Shown in pieces: positions 30,924-40,019 of a stretch of 64,000 nucleotides of DNA (position 1 is the first letter of the stretch; each line of letters opens with the position of its first letter). Origin of the DNA: Abyssogena phaseoliformis symbiont OG214 (GTDB lineage Bacteria; Pseudomonadota; Gammaproteobacteria; PS1; Pseudothioglobaceae); NCBI RefSeq assembly GCF_016592595.1, contig NZ_AP012977.1, positions 682,001 to 746,000 of the forward strand, read 5' to 3'. Position numbers and translations under genes: made by a program. Under the pieces are notes generated by a model. The model made no database searches and was not told where the DNA came from. It worked only from the letters and a program-made list of their open reading frames with translations.

Positions 30924-31898
30924 TTATAAATGAGTGGAAATTAAATCGATGAGCATCTTTATGTGGTTGTCTCTGTCATTTAATGCAGGAATGTAGCTAA
31001 ACTGGCGACCACCAGCTTGGATAAAATAATCACGATTTTCACATTCAATCTCTTCTAAAGTCTCCAAGCAATCGGCTGCAAACCCTGGACAAATAACTTG
31101 AATATGTGCAACACCATTACTGGCTAATGTTTCTAATCTTTCTTTGGTTTGTGGCTTAGTCCACGGCTCTCGTCCGAAAATAGATTGGAAGCTGAATAAA
31201 TAGTTGCTTTCATCCAAATCTAGCTTTTTAGCGAGTAATTTGGCTGTGCCAATGCAATGATCATAATATACATCGCCATTATCGACATATCGTTGAGGAA
31301 TACCGTGAAATGAGATCATTAATTTATCCGGCTTCCCGTGCTTGGCTTGATGCTCTAACACCGAATTAGCGAGAGATTGAAGATAGCCTTTATTGCCGTA
31401 ATAATACTCAATAAAGGCTATTTGGGGCTTTTGAGTCCAAGAGTCCAATGTTTGGTTAATGGCATCTAATGTTGAAAGTGTCGTTGTGTTTGAATATTGA
31501 GGATAAAGTGGCAGGACAATGATTTTTTCACAATCTTGAGCGCGTAACTTATCCAAAGCTGATGGAATAGAAGGATTTCCATAACGCATACCTATTTCAA
31601 ATACTAAGTTTTCATGCTGTTTAAGCAATGTTTTTTTAACGCCTTGTAATTGCAACTTGGCGATGCTTAATAATGGAGATCCAGTGCCAATTTTGTCCCA
31701 AATTTTGGCGTAATTTTTGGCTAATTTTTTAGGCCTGATATTAAGAATAACAACATTTAATGCCAGCCACCATATTAATTTATTAGGCGGGTCGACTACT
31801 CTAGGGTCTGACAAAAATTCAGACAAATATCGTCTTAAAGCACTCTTTGTAGGCGTATCTGGCGTACCAAGATTGGTTAGTAAAATACCTATTTTCAT
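30924..31898 (-). CDS. hemH: Ferrochelatase
   Basis: Inserts Fe2+ into protoporphyrin IX, the last step of protohaem synthesis. The 324 residues are full length: LLTNLGTPDTPTKSALRRYL at the N-terminus, YPQYSNTTTLSTLD, the metal-site His in LMISFHGIPQRYVDNGD, FQSIFGREPWTKP, and VICPGFAADCLETLEEIE with the second key Glu. Its ATG overlaps the stop of the upstream thioredoxin remnant by 4 bp, so translation was once coupled. Confidence 0.96.
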   Translation of the reverse strand: MKIGILLTNLGTPDTPTKSALRRYLSEFLSDPRVVDPPNKLIWWLALNVVILNIRPKKLAKNYAKIWDKIGTGSPLLSIAKLQLQGVKKTLLKQHENLVFEIGMRYGNPSIPSALDKLRAQDCEKIIVLPLYPQYSNTTTLSTLDAINQTLDSWTQKPQIAFIEYYYGNKGYLQSLANSVLEHQAKHGKPDKLMISFHGIPQRYVDNGDVYYDHCIGTAKLLAKKLDLDESNYLFSFQSIFGREPWTKPQTKERLETLASNGVAHIQVICPGFAADCLETLEEIECENRDYFIQAGGRQFSYIPALNDRDNHIKMLIDLISTHL

Positions 31899-32240
31899 TT
31901 AAATTTAGCTAAATTTTTGTCAATAAAATGACGAATAAAATCGTGCGATTGTACCGAGTGGAAACGATCAATCTCTTCACCCTTAATAAAAGCGATAACA
32001 GTTGGAAACCCACGCGTATGATAACGACCAGCAATTTTCATATTCTCGTCTTCAGCCTCTAGTTTTGTTAATAAAAAATCACGCTCATTATGCTCATTAA
32101 CAACTGATTTAATCATGGGCTCTAAAACCCTTACAAGACCCACATCACTGCGCTGAAATATCTAATGCTACCAAGCGCTTGTGAGATTCATCAGGTACTA
32201 AATTTTGAAAGGTATCAATTGAAGCATCAGTATAGGACAT
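31895..32240 (-). pseudogene. Thioredoxin-family protein, broken at the active site
   Basis: The frame from the ATG at 32240 reads MSYTDASIDTFQNLV ... KRLVALDIS and then hits TGA directly before the codons for CGSC, where thioredoxins have Trp. One extra G in AAGGG a few codons later shifts the frame; after it, VLEPMIKSVVNEHNERDF, YHTRGFPTVIAFIKGEEIDR and a normal C-terminus follow. The CGSC active site and the cis-Pro block (GFPTV) identify the family. Nonsense plus frameshift within 20 bp indicates recent inactivation, or sequencing error for the G run. Confidence 0.75.
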
Positions 32241-32413
32241 ATTGTTAACTTGTTATTTTTGATAACGGCCAAAATAATGTATAGTATAAGCAAAAATTCA
32301 AGAAAAAACAAAAAAACAAGTGAAATTTTTATAAAAATTATTAAAAATCAATAGCTTTTAAAAATTAGAATTTAGAGCTAAGGACTAAAAAAGGTTTTAG
32401 CTAAAATTTACAC
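32144..32413. other. AT-rich spacer left of the thioredoxin remnant
   Basis: Apart from the 5' part of the thioredoxin remnant (to 32240), I see no gene. The 32260-32400 stretch is very A-rich with no hairpin that stands out. Confidence 0.4.
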
Positions 32414-32836
32414 TTATATCGCATTTACATTAACAAACTGTTTGGTGAGCCTATATTTTTGTTTCGGGCTTTTGGGTTTTTCTGGAATGGTTCGCTCAAA
32501 AAAGCCGTATTCAAGTAGCGGATTTAAAATATCATTTTTGAATCTTGTCTTGTGTGTCCTTTTTAGAATTTTCATCAATTCGTCAGCACTACTTTCAGCA
32601 CTATATTTTTTTAAAATTTTGACTTGGTCTGGGCTTATTTCTGCATAATTCAAACTTAGTCCTTTCTTAGGACAAAGTGTATCTAAATCACTACTTATAA
32701 CAATGTTTTCTTTAAAATTAAATCCTTGTTGTTCTGCAACATTTTTTAATGCATTATTGCGTTTTAAATCTTTACACCAGTCCTGATTTTTATTAAACTT
32801 TTGTGTGCGTTTTTTGTATTTACTGAATAAGCCCAT
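32414..32836 (-). CDS. Small protein with a C-terminal winged-helix-like segment
   Basis: A 140-residue basic protein with no signal peptide. The C-terminal part (LKRTHKTRFKNDILNPLLEY, then GFFERTIPEKPKSPKQKYRL) closely follows the winged-helix tail found at the C-terminus of Fic-family and AlbA_2-type ATP-binding regulator proteins. The N-terminal 70 residues are not recognised. It could be a stand-alone DNA-binding protein or the surviving end of a larger gene; neighbouring genes are decaying, so the latter is likely. No clear ribosome site precedes the ATG. Confidence 0.5.
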   Translation of the reverse strand: MGLFSKYKKRTQKFNKNQDWCKDLKRNNALKNVAEQQGFNFKENIVISSDLDTLCPKKGLSLNYAEISPDQVKILKKYSAESSADELMKILKRTHKTRFKNDILNPLLEYGFFERTIPEKPKSPKQKYRLTKQFVNVNAI

Positions 32837-32914
32837 TGTTAGATAAATTAGTTTAAAGACAATAAGAATAGTTTACCAAAAACCAAAGTTTGAATAAATA
32901 TTTCAAAATAGGCG

Positions 32915-33107
32915 TTATTGGGTTAATATTTGATTTAAAAACAGGCGTAATCTGTCTGATTCTGGATTGTTAAAGAAGGTATCTGGCTCATTCTGTCCAA
33001 TGATTTGCCCCTCATCCATAAAAATAATGCGGTCTGCTACTTTTTTAGCAAATCCTATTTCATGAGTAACACAAAGCATGGTAGTCCCCTCTTTAGCAAG
33101 TTCTACC
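32915..33107 (-). pseudogene. AapP/BztD ATP-binding subunit, 3' remnant only
   Basis: C-terminal end of the ATPase of a general L-amino-acid ABC transporter: VELAKEGTTMLCVTHEIGF (H-loop region), AKKVADRIIFMDEGQIIGQN and FFNNPESDRLRLFLNQIL. The Walker A, signature and Walker B regions are missing. It is joined in one frame to permease sequence by a deletion, so no ATPase can be made. Confidence 0.85.
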
Positions 33108-33888
33108 AATGATAAACACCAAGGCCGTATTTTTAAACAGTGCAATAAATGAGAGCTAACAATATTAGGAATGGATATTTTGAGTGCTTGAGGCAATATA
33201 ACAAGCACCGTTTTTTGAGTAAAACTAAGCCCATCTGCATCTGTAGCCTCATATTGTCCTTTATGTACGGCTTGCAATCCACCTAGAATAACCTCAGCGA
33301 TATAGGCAGCTTGTCAAAATCAATCCCTTCAGCAAAGAAAAGTGGCAGCATATAACCGACACCATAAATAAAATAGTAATCAAAGGAATGCACGAATAAT
33401 TTCAATATAAGCAATGCTTAGAAATTGAATGGTTTTCATCTTAGATTGCCTGCCTAATGCCAAGGAAAATACCAATAGGAAATGAAGCCGCCAAAATGGT
33501 TAACATTAAACTACTCCCCATTGATTAGTTTCAACAACTTTTATACCTAAAAAATCATTGCCATAAAGCAAGAAAAAAGCAATCAGTGGATAAATAATAA
33601 AAAGCATTAGTGTTGCTTTATTTTTATAAACTTGATATTTTAAAAAACGCACAATGAAAACAAAAGCCAACATAATGGCAAGTAATAAATTAGGTCGCCA
33701 ATATTCCTCTGATGGATATATACCATACATAAATAGGCTCATTTTTTCGTCAATATAGGACAGCAAGCCACTTCTCTAGTGCGTTCAGCATTAATTTTTG
33801 AAGAAAATAAATGTTTTACTGTCCAACCTAAAACACCCGTCTGTGTCTTAGGTGCTGGTCTGGATTACTTGAGGGTAAAAATACTCAT
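33108..33888 (-). pseudogene. AapM/BztC permease, decayed
   Basis: Inner-membrane permease of the same transporter. The ATG at 33888 overlaps the aapQ stop (ATGA). Pieces in different frames include EEYWRPNLLLAIMLAFVFIV, a hydrophobic stretch ending GVV at 33506-33766, and IAEVILGGLQAVHKGQYEAT, the EAA loop of the permease. LFKNTALVFIIG is seen in another frame just before the deletion joint near 33107. Several stops and shifts and a loss of sequence at the 3' end make it inactive. Confidence 0.8.
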
Positions 33889-34753
33889 TCGTTCAAACCC
33901 TTAATGCGTATTTTGTGATTAACAAGATTAAGTTCTAATGAAATAAGCAGTGACAAAGTTAAATAAACCGCCATGGTCATTAAGATAATCTCAATCGCTT
34001 GACCCCCGCCTGATTAAGCACTGTGCCTGAAAAAATATCCACCAAATCAGCATAACCAATAGCTACAGCTAGGGAGGGGTTCTTGGTGAGATTAAGGTAT
34101 TGATTAATAATAGGAGGTATGGCAAACTCTCAAAGCTTTTGGCAATAGCACAAATTTAAGTGTTTGTGCTTGTGTTAAGCCCTATTTTGCAAGGGCTGTT
34201 TCTTTTTGCCCCTTATTAACGGGATTCTATGCCTGCACGAAAATCGCCTCACTAATATAAATAGCTGTGTAAATACTCAATGTAAGCACAAGTGCTAAAA
34301 ATTCAGGTGAAAAGGACAAACCCGCCTCTAAAATTAAACCCTTGAGGGCTTGGGGGTCAAAATGTATGGACGAACCTAATATGAAATAAAGCCCCAATGG
34401 AAAAGCCCTAATAAGCTTAATAAATGATAGTCCCCTGTTCGTTGTTTGATGCCTGTTGAGTCATGTTTTTTATTAAAAAACCGTTTAATAAAAAAAGAGA
34501 TAAAAGCACCCAGAAAAAAGCCGCCATTACCCAAGAAAACCCAGACTCAAAAATAGGTTTGGGCAGATAAATCCCTCCCCCTAAGATTGAAAAAGATAAC
34601 GTTAAAAAATTCAAAACCACTGCGAATACCCAAACGATCAATGTTGCAATTTAAATTACTAACAGCATAATAAGCAACAAGGGCAACAATCAATACTGCA
34701 ATAATTTGAAATAAAATAAACCTAGTTTTGTTGTTGTTTTAAAAACCAAACAT
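33885..34753 (-). pseudogene. AapQ/BztB permease, decayed
   Basis: First permease of the transporter. Readable fragments are QIIAVLIVALVAYYAVSNLN at the start, LSFSILGGGIYLPKPIFESG at 34417-34641, and the strongly conserved C-terminal part PPIINQYLNLTKNPSLAVAI-GYADLVDIFSGTVLNQAG near 34000-34120. Multiple frame changes and stops separate them. The remaining 869 bp is shorter than the usual 1.2 kb, so internal DNA is lost as well. Confidence 0.8.
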
Positions 34754-34782
34754 GGTAATCTTTGAACACGTAGTGTAAATTA

Positions 34783-34815
34783 AAAAAACCAGTCTTAATT
34801 TAAGACTGGTTTTTA
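34783..34815. terminator. Strong hairpin between the binding-protein and permease remnants
   Basis: A perfect inverted repeat AACCAGTCTTAA/TTAAGACTGGTT with A-run and T-run flanks. Such attenuators commonly lie after the periplasmic binding-protein gene of ABC operons and give more binding protein than permease; this one has outlived the genes. Confidence 0.75.
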
Positions 34816-34820
34816 AGGGC

Positions 34821-35641
34821 TTATCTAAATGGCGGTGAATATAAAATTCCGCCATCTTTCCATAAGGCATTTAAGCCTCTAGTAATATTAAATTAATTGG
34901 CGTATTAACACCAATATTACGCTCAAAGCTTTCAGAATAATTACCAACTTGTTTGATAATGTTATACGATCATTTCCTATCCAAACCTAGGTATTCCACC
35001 CATAGTGCCAGAGTTACCCAATAAGCGATTAACCTCAGAATTGCTACTTGGCTTATCTACCGCAGCATTGGTAACACCTAACTCTCCAGCAGTAATCATA
35101 GCATTAAGCGTCCACCAACGCACAATATTAAACCATTTATCATCCTCTTTTGGTGCACCACAGGACCTAGTGGCTCTTTAAAGATAACATTTGGCAACAC
35201 AATGGCAGAAGACGGGTCTTTCAGTGTGGTTCTTAAAGCGTATAGACGCGATTGATCAGTGGTTAAAGCATCACAACACCCTGCTTCAAGGTTTAACTTG
35301 GTTTGTGCAATGTGGTGTCTGTCATCGAGGTGTTAATGTCCAGTTTGTTACTCTTGACAAGACATCAATTTCGCCACTTTGGAGTGCAGTAAAACGCTCT
35401 TTTGCAGTCAGTGGAATGTATTTAACTTTTTCGCTATCACCCAAAGTTGCAGTAGCAACTGCACGACAAAGATCCACATCCAGTCCCGCTCATTTATGAC
35501 GCTTATCAACTGCTGAAAAGCCAGCTAAACCCGTTGTTACACCACAATTTAAGCTGCCACATTGCTCAGTGTATCAGCTTGAACACTAAGGCCACCAATG
35601 ACTAGTAATGATGCCATAGAAAGTTTTAATAACTTATTCAT
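34821..35641 (-). pseudogene. AapJ/BztA amino-acid-binding protein, decayed
   Basis: Periplasmic binding protein of a general L-amino-acid ABC transporter. The ATG at 35641 opens a good signal peptide (MNKLLKLSMASLLVIGGLSVQA) cut after about residue 22 (written as one short peptide). The C-terminus VGNYSESFERNIGVNTPINL, then IRGLNALWKDGGILYSPPFR and stop, is the AapJ hallmark. Between them are several frame changes and stops. First gene of an aapJ-Q-M-P operon in which every gene is broken. Confidence 0.82.
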
Positions 35642-35820
35642 CAGCCTTCCCCCTATATAGAATATAAAAAATACAATTTGATTCAAAATTGTGTTGAAGA
35701 AGTTTAACAGCGAATGTTATTACGTGGGATGTTTGTATTGAAATCAAAGAACTACAATAATAGTAGCAAAATTAACCAAATACAGAGAACGGGGTGTCTT
35801 CTGTCTTTTAGAGTTATTGT

Positions 35821-36178
35821 CTAATGTATGGTTGTGTTTATTAATTGGGTGATGATTGATTGTGTGGAGCTGGAGTTATTCAGTGATGCTCTGGCGTACC
35901 ATTTGTTGGCTTTTTGCTCGTTCATTTGTGTGCCTTCGCCATTTAAATAAGCGTACCAAACATTAAATTGAGCAGCTAAGTTGCCTTGTTGAGCTGCTCT
36001 TCTATACCAATAAAAAAGCATTTACATAATTTTGAGCAAAAACACCCTTACCTTTTTGGAAAATATCAGCCAATTGGTACTGTGCCTCAGCATTGCCTAA
36101 ATAGGCTTGATGTTGAATTTCAACAGCCTCAATACTCAAGCTTGATTCTGCTAATAAGTGTTTGTGAATTTGGCTCAT
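35821..36178 (-). pseudogene. Sel1-repeat protein with one frameshift
   Basis: Short solenoid-type protein of about 118 residues. From the ATG at 36178 one repeat reads AYLGNAEAQYQLADIFQKGK-GVFAQNY. The frame is then lost in a run of six A (36012-36017, plus strand), and the next repeat continues in a new frame as FYWYRRAAQQGNLAAQFNVW-YAYLNGEG. Nothing else is damaged, so this could be a one-base homopolymer sequencing error in an intact gene. Sel1 proteins usually mediate protein contacts; the partner is unknown. Confidence 0.7.
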
Positions 36179-36393
36179 TAATCACCTCTTATTTGTTATT
36201 TATTTAAATGCAATATACCGCCAATTTTTATGCTTGTAAAGTAAATAAATTATTATTATAAATCAATAACTTATATAGTATTTATGGTATTTTTTACTAT
36301 CACTGGTATTTTTTAACTAATTTAATGACCAAGTATGGGTAGTAAAAATTAACTATAATAGGTAAAAATTACATTGAAATTAAGGTGCAAACA

Positions 36394-38274
36394 ATGGCAA
36401 ATAAAACCAAGAACTATCTGGCTAAAGTGCGCAAGAAAACTGGCTTTTCGGATTATAAAATATCACAAGAATATTCAATTAATCAATCCAATTTAAGCAA
36501 ATATAAATCAGGAAAAGCCGCCCTTTCTGAAACCCATGCTTGGCTATTTGCCAATATTTTAGGCATCAATCCTGCAGAAGTTGTTGCTCACACCAAACTT
36601 GAACATGCAAAAATTACTGGCAGTAAATCAAAGGCTATATTTTGGCAAGAGCAACTAGAAAAACTTGCAAACAACTCTAAGGCCATCAAAATAGATATTG
36701 CACAAATTAACCCTATTGTTGGCGATTTAGATGGAAACTCTCAAAAAATTATCAAGTTAACTAAAGAGGCACATGTTCAAGGTTGTGATTTATTGATTTT
36801 CCCAGAATTATCACTGATTGGCTACCCTCCTGAAGACTTACTACTACGTGAGGGCTTTATTCAACAAGTCCAAGATAAAGTAACCTTGATCAGCCAAACC
36901 ATCTCTAAAGATATTTCTATTATATTTGGCGCACCTTCCAAACAAGATGGCGTTTTATACAACGGTGCTTATCTTGTTCAAAATTCGCAACTGCGGGTTT
37001 ATCACAAGCAAAACCTTCCGAACTATGGCGTGTTTGATGAAAAGCGTTATTTTGAATCGGGTCATGAAGCTTTTATTTTTGAATGCCAAGGTAAAAGAAT
37101 TGGCTTGGTCATTTGTGAAGATGCTTGGACACCAAGGGTTGTCTCTACCACAGCTAATCAGGGTGCACAAATCATCATCAGTATTAACGCCTCCCCGTTC
37201 CAAGTTGGTAAACACTCACAACGCATTGAACAAATTAAACAGCGTGTATTAGCAACTAAAACTGATTTTATTTACGTTAATATGGTTGGTGCACAAGATG
37301 AATTGGTATTTGATGGCGCATCTTTTGCTATGAATTCAAATGCCGACATCACTTTGCAATTGCCCTTATTTAAAGAAACAGTTCAAAGCGTTAGCTTTAC
37401 CCCCCCTACTACACTGCCTGACACCGACCCTATTGAAAAAACCATTTACAATGCCTTGGTGCTCGCCACCAAAGACTACATTGAGAAAAATGGGGTTTTT
37501 AATGGCGTGGTTATTGGCTTATCTGGCGGTATCGATTCTGCACTGACCCTTGCCATTGCTGCTGATGCCATCGGTACTGAGAACATTAAAGCCATTATGA
37601 TGCCCTATGAATACACTTCAAACATGAGCCTTGAAGATGCCAAAATGCAAGCCACAGCAATGAATGTTGATTATCATGAAATCAGCATTCACACTATGGT
37701 GGATAGCTTTAACACGCAACTTAACACATTATTTAACGGCATGGAAGCTGACACCACCGAGGAAAACCTACAGGCTCGTGTACGTGGCACGCTACTAATG
37801 GCAATCTCTAATAAATTAGGCAAAATCGTACTCACCACAGGCAATAAATCTGAAATGGCAGTGGGCTACGCCACCCTATATGGAGATATGTCAGGCGGTT
37901 TTGCCCCTCTTAAAGACGTTAGCAAAACCTTAGTTTACCAACTGGCAAAATACAGAAATACCCTATCAACCATCATCCCAGGGCGCGTTATTGACAGAGC
38001 ACCCTCCGCCGAACTTGCCCCTAATCAAATTGACCAAGACTCCCTACCTCCTTATGACGAACTGGATGCAATTCTAGCATTATTTATCGAACAAAAATAT
38101 TCCGTTAAATACATCATTAAACAAGGCTTTAACGAGCAAACCGTTAAATGCACCGCCCAAATGGTACTTAACAACGAATACAAGCGTAGACAAAGTGCAC
38201 CCGGCCCTAAGATTAGCCAAAATGCCTTTGGCAAAGAGCGTCGCTACCCCATGACATCAAAATTTAAACCTTAA
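36394..38274 (+). CDS. nadE: Glutamine-dependent NAD synthetase with an N-terminal helix-turn-helix domain
   Basis: Makes NAD from nicotinate adenine dinucleotide, ATP and glutamine-derived ammonia. Domains: residues 1 to about 85 form a Cro/CI-like helix-turn-helix (YKISQEYSINQSNLSKYKSG) ending in a phage-regulator-like tail (IFWQEQLEKLA). From about residue 94 (IKIDIAQINPIVGDLDG) a nitrilase-type glutaminase follows with Glu in FPELSLIGYPPEDLL, Lys in YHKQNLPNYG and Cys in LVICEDAWTP. The synthetase part has the P-loop SGGIDSA near residue 377. ATG 36394 has AAGG at good spacing; GTG 36385 is an alternative. No ATG, GTG or TTG lies at the usual NadE start, so the fusion appears genuine. Confidence 0.88.
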   Translation: MANKTKNYLAKVRKKTGFSDYKISQEYSINQSNLSKYKSGKAALSETHAWLFANILGINPAEVVAHTKLEHAKITGSKSKAIFWQEQLEKLANNSKAIKIDIAQINPIVGDLDGNSQKIIKLTKEAHVQGCDLLIFPELSLIGYPPEDLLLREGFIQQVQDKVTLISQTISKDISIIFGAPSKQDGVLYNGAYLVQNSQLRVYHKQNLPNYGVFDEKRYFESGHEAFIFECQGKRIGLVICEDAWTPRVVSTTANQGAQIIISINASPFQVGKHSQRIEQIKQRVLATKTDFIYVNMVGAQDELVFDGASFAMNSNADITLQLPLFKETVQSVSFTPPTTLPDTDPIEKTIYNALVLATKDYIEKNGVFNGVVIGLSGGIDSALTLAIAADAIGTENIKAIMMPYEYTSNMSLEDAKMQATAMNVDYHEISIHTMVDSFNTQLNTLFNGMEADTTEENLQARVRGTLLMAISNKLGKIVLTTGNKSEMAVGYATLYGDMSGGFAPLKDVSKTLVYQLAKYRNTLSTIIPGRVIDRAPSAELAPNQIDQDSLPPYDELDAILALFIEQKYSVKYIIKQGFNEQTVKCTAQMVLNNEYKRRQSAPGPKISQNAFGKERRYPMTSKFKP

Positions 38275-38300
38275 TAGTTATTGAAAAAAATGCAAAAATA

Positions 38301-39057
38301 TCAATTAAATTTTTCAATTATTCCTGTAATAACACCACCATCAATGTCCCAGATAGCGCCCGTTATCCAGCTGGCTTTTTCACTCAATAAAAAGCTAATG
38401 GTTATGACAATATCTTCTGGAGTGCCAATTCTACCAATTGGATGAAAACTATTAAAGGCTGCTAACGCTTTATCTAATTCGCTTGGATTGATAAATGATT
38501 CATAAATTGGTGTTTTCACAACTGCTGTAGAAACAGGATTAACTCGAATATTATACTCAGCTAATTCCATTGCCATATGTTGTGTTAGTGCATGCAAACC
38601 CATAGAATAAGCAGAAGATAGCGTTGCCTTGATGGCTTGTTTTGCCCACATTGATCTAATATTAACATATAGAGCTGCCGCCATTTTTTATCATATTGTT
38701 GGACTCTGCTTGAGAGATAAAAAATATAGCATTATTCAAACCCATACAAGCTTCATAGTCTTCTTGTTTATGTTCTAAAAATGGTGTAGGACTAAAATAT
38801 CCAGCAGCATTTACTAAATATTTAATGTGGTACTCACTATTATTAATGGTATGTTACACATTATCTGCTTTATATAAATCAGCTTGCAAAGTTTCGACAA
38901 CAACTAAAGTTGATAGTTCTTGTTTAGCTGCATCTAATTTTTGTTGTGACCTGCCTATAATGATGACACCATTACCTTGCTCTAGTTGTTATTTTGCTGT
39001 TGCAAGTCCCATGCTACTAGATCCGCCTACAATTAAAGTAAAAATATTGTTATTCAT
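38301..39057 (-). pseudogene. Short-chain dehydrogenase/reductase, decayed
   Basis: From the ATG at 39057 the Rossmann start reads MNNNIFTLIVGGSSSMGLAT and then meets a stop; GNGVIIIGRSQQKLDAAKQE follows, then another stop near DNV. The middle (YLVNAAGYFSPTPFLEHKQE) and the C-terminal half at 38301-38684 (SAYSMGLHALTQHMAMELAE, VKTPIYESF, WITGAIWDIDGG) are in shifted frames. The YxxxK is altered by a small deletion (SAYSM-GLHAL). Convergent with nadE and divergent from an HxlR-type regulator remnant, a common regulator-target pairing. Confidence 0.85.
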
Positions 39058-39159
39058 ATTCATCTCCGTTATTAAAAAGAAATGACACTTTAACGTAAAA
39101 TATAATAAAACGTAAGTAAGCACAAATCAGTTTAATAGGCACTTTTAGGTATAATTTTT

Positions 39160-39502
39160 TGAAAAATAACGAAAAGAAAAGTCCCGCCAAAAAATTCTTC
39201 CAGAATGGTTGAAACAATTTATGGTTGTAAATAGTCATTAAGTGTTTTTTCAACTATTAAACAGTGGCATAAATCGTCCTGGAAAAATGTTGAGTAATAT
39301 TGAGGGTTTGACAGCAAAAGTATTGAATGATTGTTTAAGAAAAAACATTGAGTTTGATATTGTAAAGCGTATTTCTTTTAATGAAATACCTCCACGTGTT
39401 GAATATGAAATCACACCATTTGGACGTCGGTTTATACAAATTTTAGACAGTCTTGAAAAATTACAAGCCGAAATAGAAAAAAAATATAGCAAGTCATTCT
39501 AG
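39160..39502 (+). pseudogene. HxlR-family transcriptional regulator, N-terminus damaged
   Basis: Winged-helix regulator of the HxlR type. The surviving frame from 39242 has FQLLNSGINRPGKMLSNIEG-LTAKVLNDCLRKN and the family signature PPRVEYEITPFGRRFIQIL. The upstream part, where a Cys and the KWSL helix are expected (IYGCK-SLSVF is visible near 39222-39245), is broken by stops and shifts. It probably regulated the divergent SDR gene, which is also dead. Confidence 0.75.
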
Positions 39503-39532
39503 AAATAAGGGGGTGCCCTCCTTTTATTTTTA
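39503..39532 (+). terminator. Hairpin after the HxlR remnant
   Basis: AAATAAGGGGGTGCCCTCCTTTTATTTTT: a short GC stem (AGGGgg/CCCTcc) with a strong T tail directly after the regulator stop. Confidence 0.55.
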
Positions 39533-39564
39533 ATATTTAAACAATGGCTAGTGACTATAAAAAT

Positions 39565-39608
39565 CCCTAATAAAGCACTCCACCTGACCGCTGACGCGTT
39601 AGGTGGAT
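39565..39608 (+). other. attC-like recombination site (degenerate)
   Basis: CCTAATAA (R''-like), the arms CCACCT and AGGTGG around a short loop, and GCGTTAGGT, which contains GTTAGGT fitting the R' consensus GTTRRRY. Sequence closely resembles the site at 40225-40277 and the better site at 58367-58423. The R'' side has lost the AAC. It marks the left end of the HicBA cassette. Confidence 0.55.
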
Positions 39609-39818
39609 AATATGAACAATCATGAAAGGAGTATATTCAGTGCTGTATTATTAGATAATGACTAAAAGTTGGAATTACTGAGGGAGTCAAAATTACCTTA
39701 TATGATGACATGTTTTGCAGGGGGTAATGAAGGCATTAGATGGCAAGCATTTTTTGAATACACATTAAGCAATATTGACAAAACTATCAATTACAAAGTG
39801 TAGTTAAATGATAAAATT
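39609..39818 (+). other. Short cassette debris before hicB
   Basis: Small broken reading frames: an ATG at 39612 runs only 17 codons, then VGITEGVKITLYDDMFC-like and GNEGIRWQAFFEYTLSNIDK segments appear in different frames. It seems to be what is left of a small cassette gene of unknown type. Confidence 0.35.
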
Positions 39819-40001
39819 TTGAGTATCGAATTTGACATAAATAAATTGTTGAAAACAATTATTGAAAAAGATGGTGATGGTTATTTAGCCCAAGTAGAAG
39901 GACATCAGAATTTATTTGCATTCGCCTATTCTGAGAAAGAAGCAATTATAGAATCAAAAAACGTTGTTGAAATGATGAAAGAATTATCAGGAGCGAATTA
40001 A
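39819..40001 (+). CDS. HicB-like antitoxin
   Basis: A 60-residue protein of the short HicB type: IIEKDGDGYLAQVEGHQNLF matches the HicB N-terminal fold (EKDxDGYxAxxPx...), and AYSEKEAIIESKNVVEMM gives the following helix. It lacks the C-terminal DNA-binding domain of longer HicB proteins. ATG at 39831 is out of frame, so the start is a non-ATG codon or a little further on; the track start at 39819 is kept. It lies 19 bp before the HicA toxin gene, the normal order for antitoxin-first pairs, and would neutralise it by direct binding. Confidence 0.72.
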   Translation: MSIEFDINKLLKTIIEKDGDGYLAQVEGHQNLFAFAYSEKEAIIESKNVVEMMKELSGAN

Positions 40002-40019
40002 CTCATGCGGTAGAAAAAT

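Noticed and set aside
32060-32240. Selenocysteine-containing thioredoxin
   Set aside because: The TGA replaces a Trp, not a Cys, a frameshift follows within 20 bp, and no SECIS-like hairpin is evident.
35191-35499. Plus-strand 102-residue frame with a readable protein
   Set aside because: It lies antisense to the aapJ remnant, whose conserved pieces are on the minus strand; no independent support.
36178-36393. Divergent operator for the HTH-NadE fusion
   Set aside because: The region has AT-rich direct repeats (GTATTTATGGTATTTTTTAC-like) but no convincing inverted repeat; kept only as something to test.
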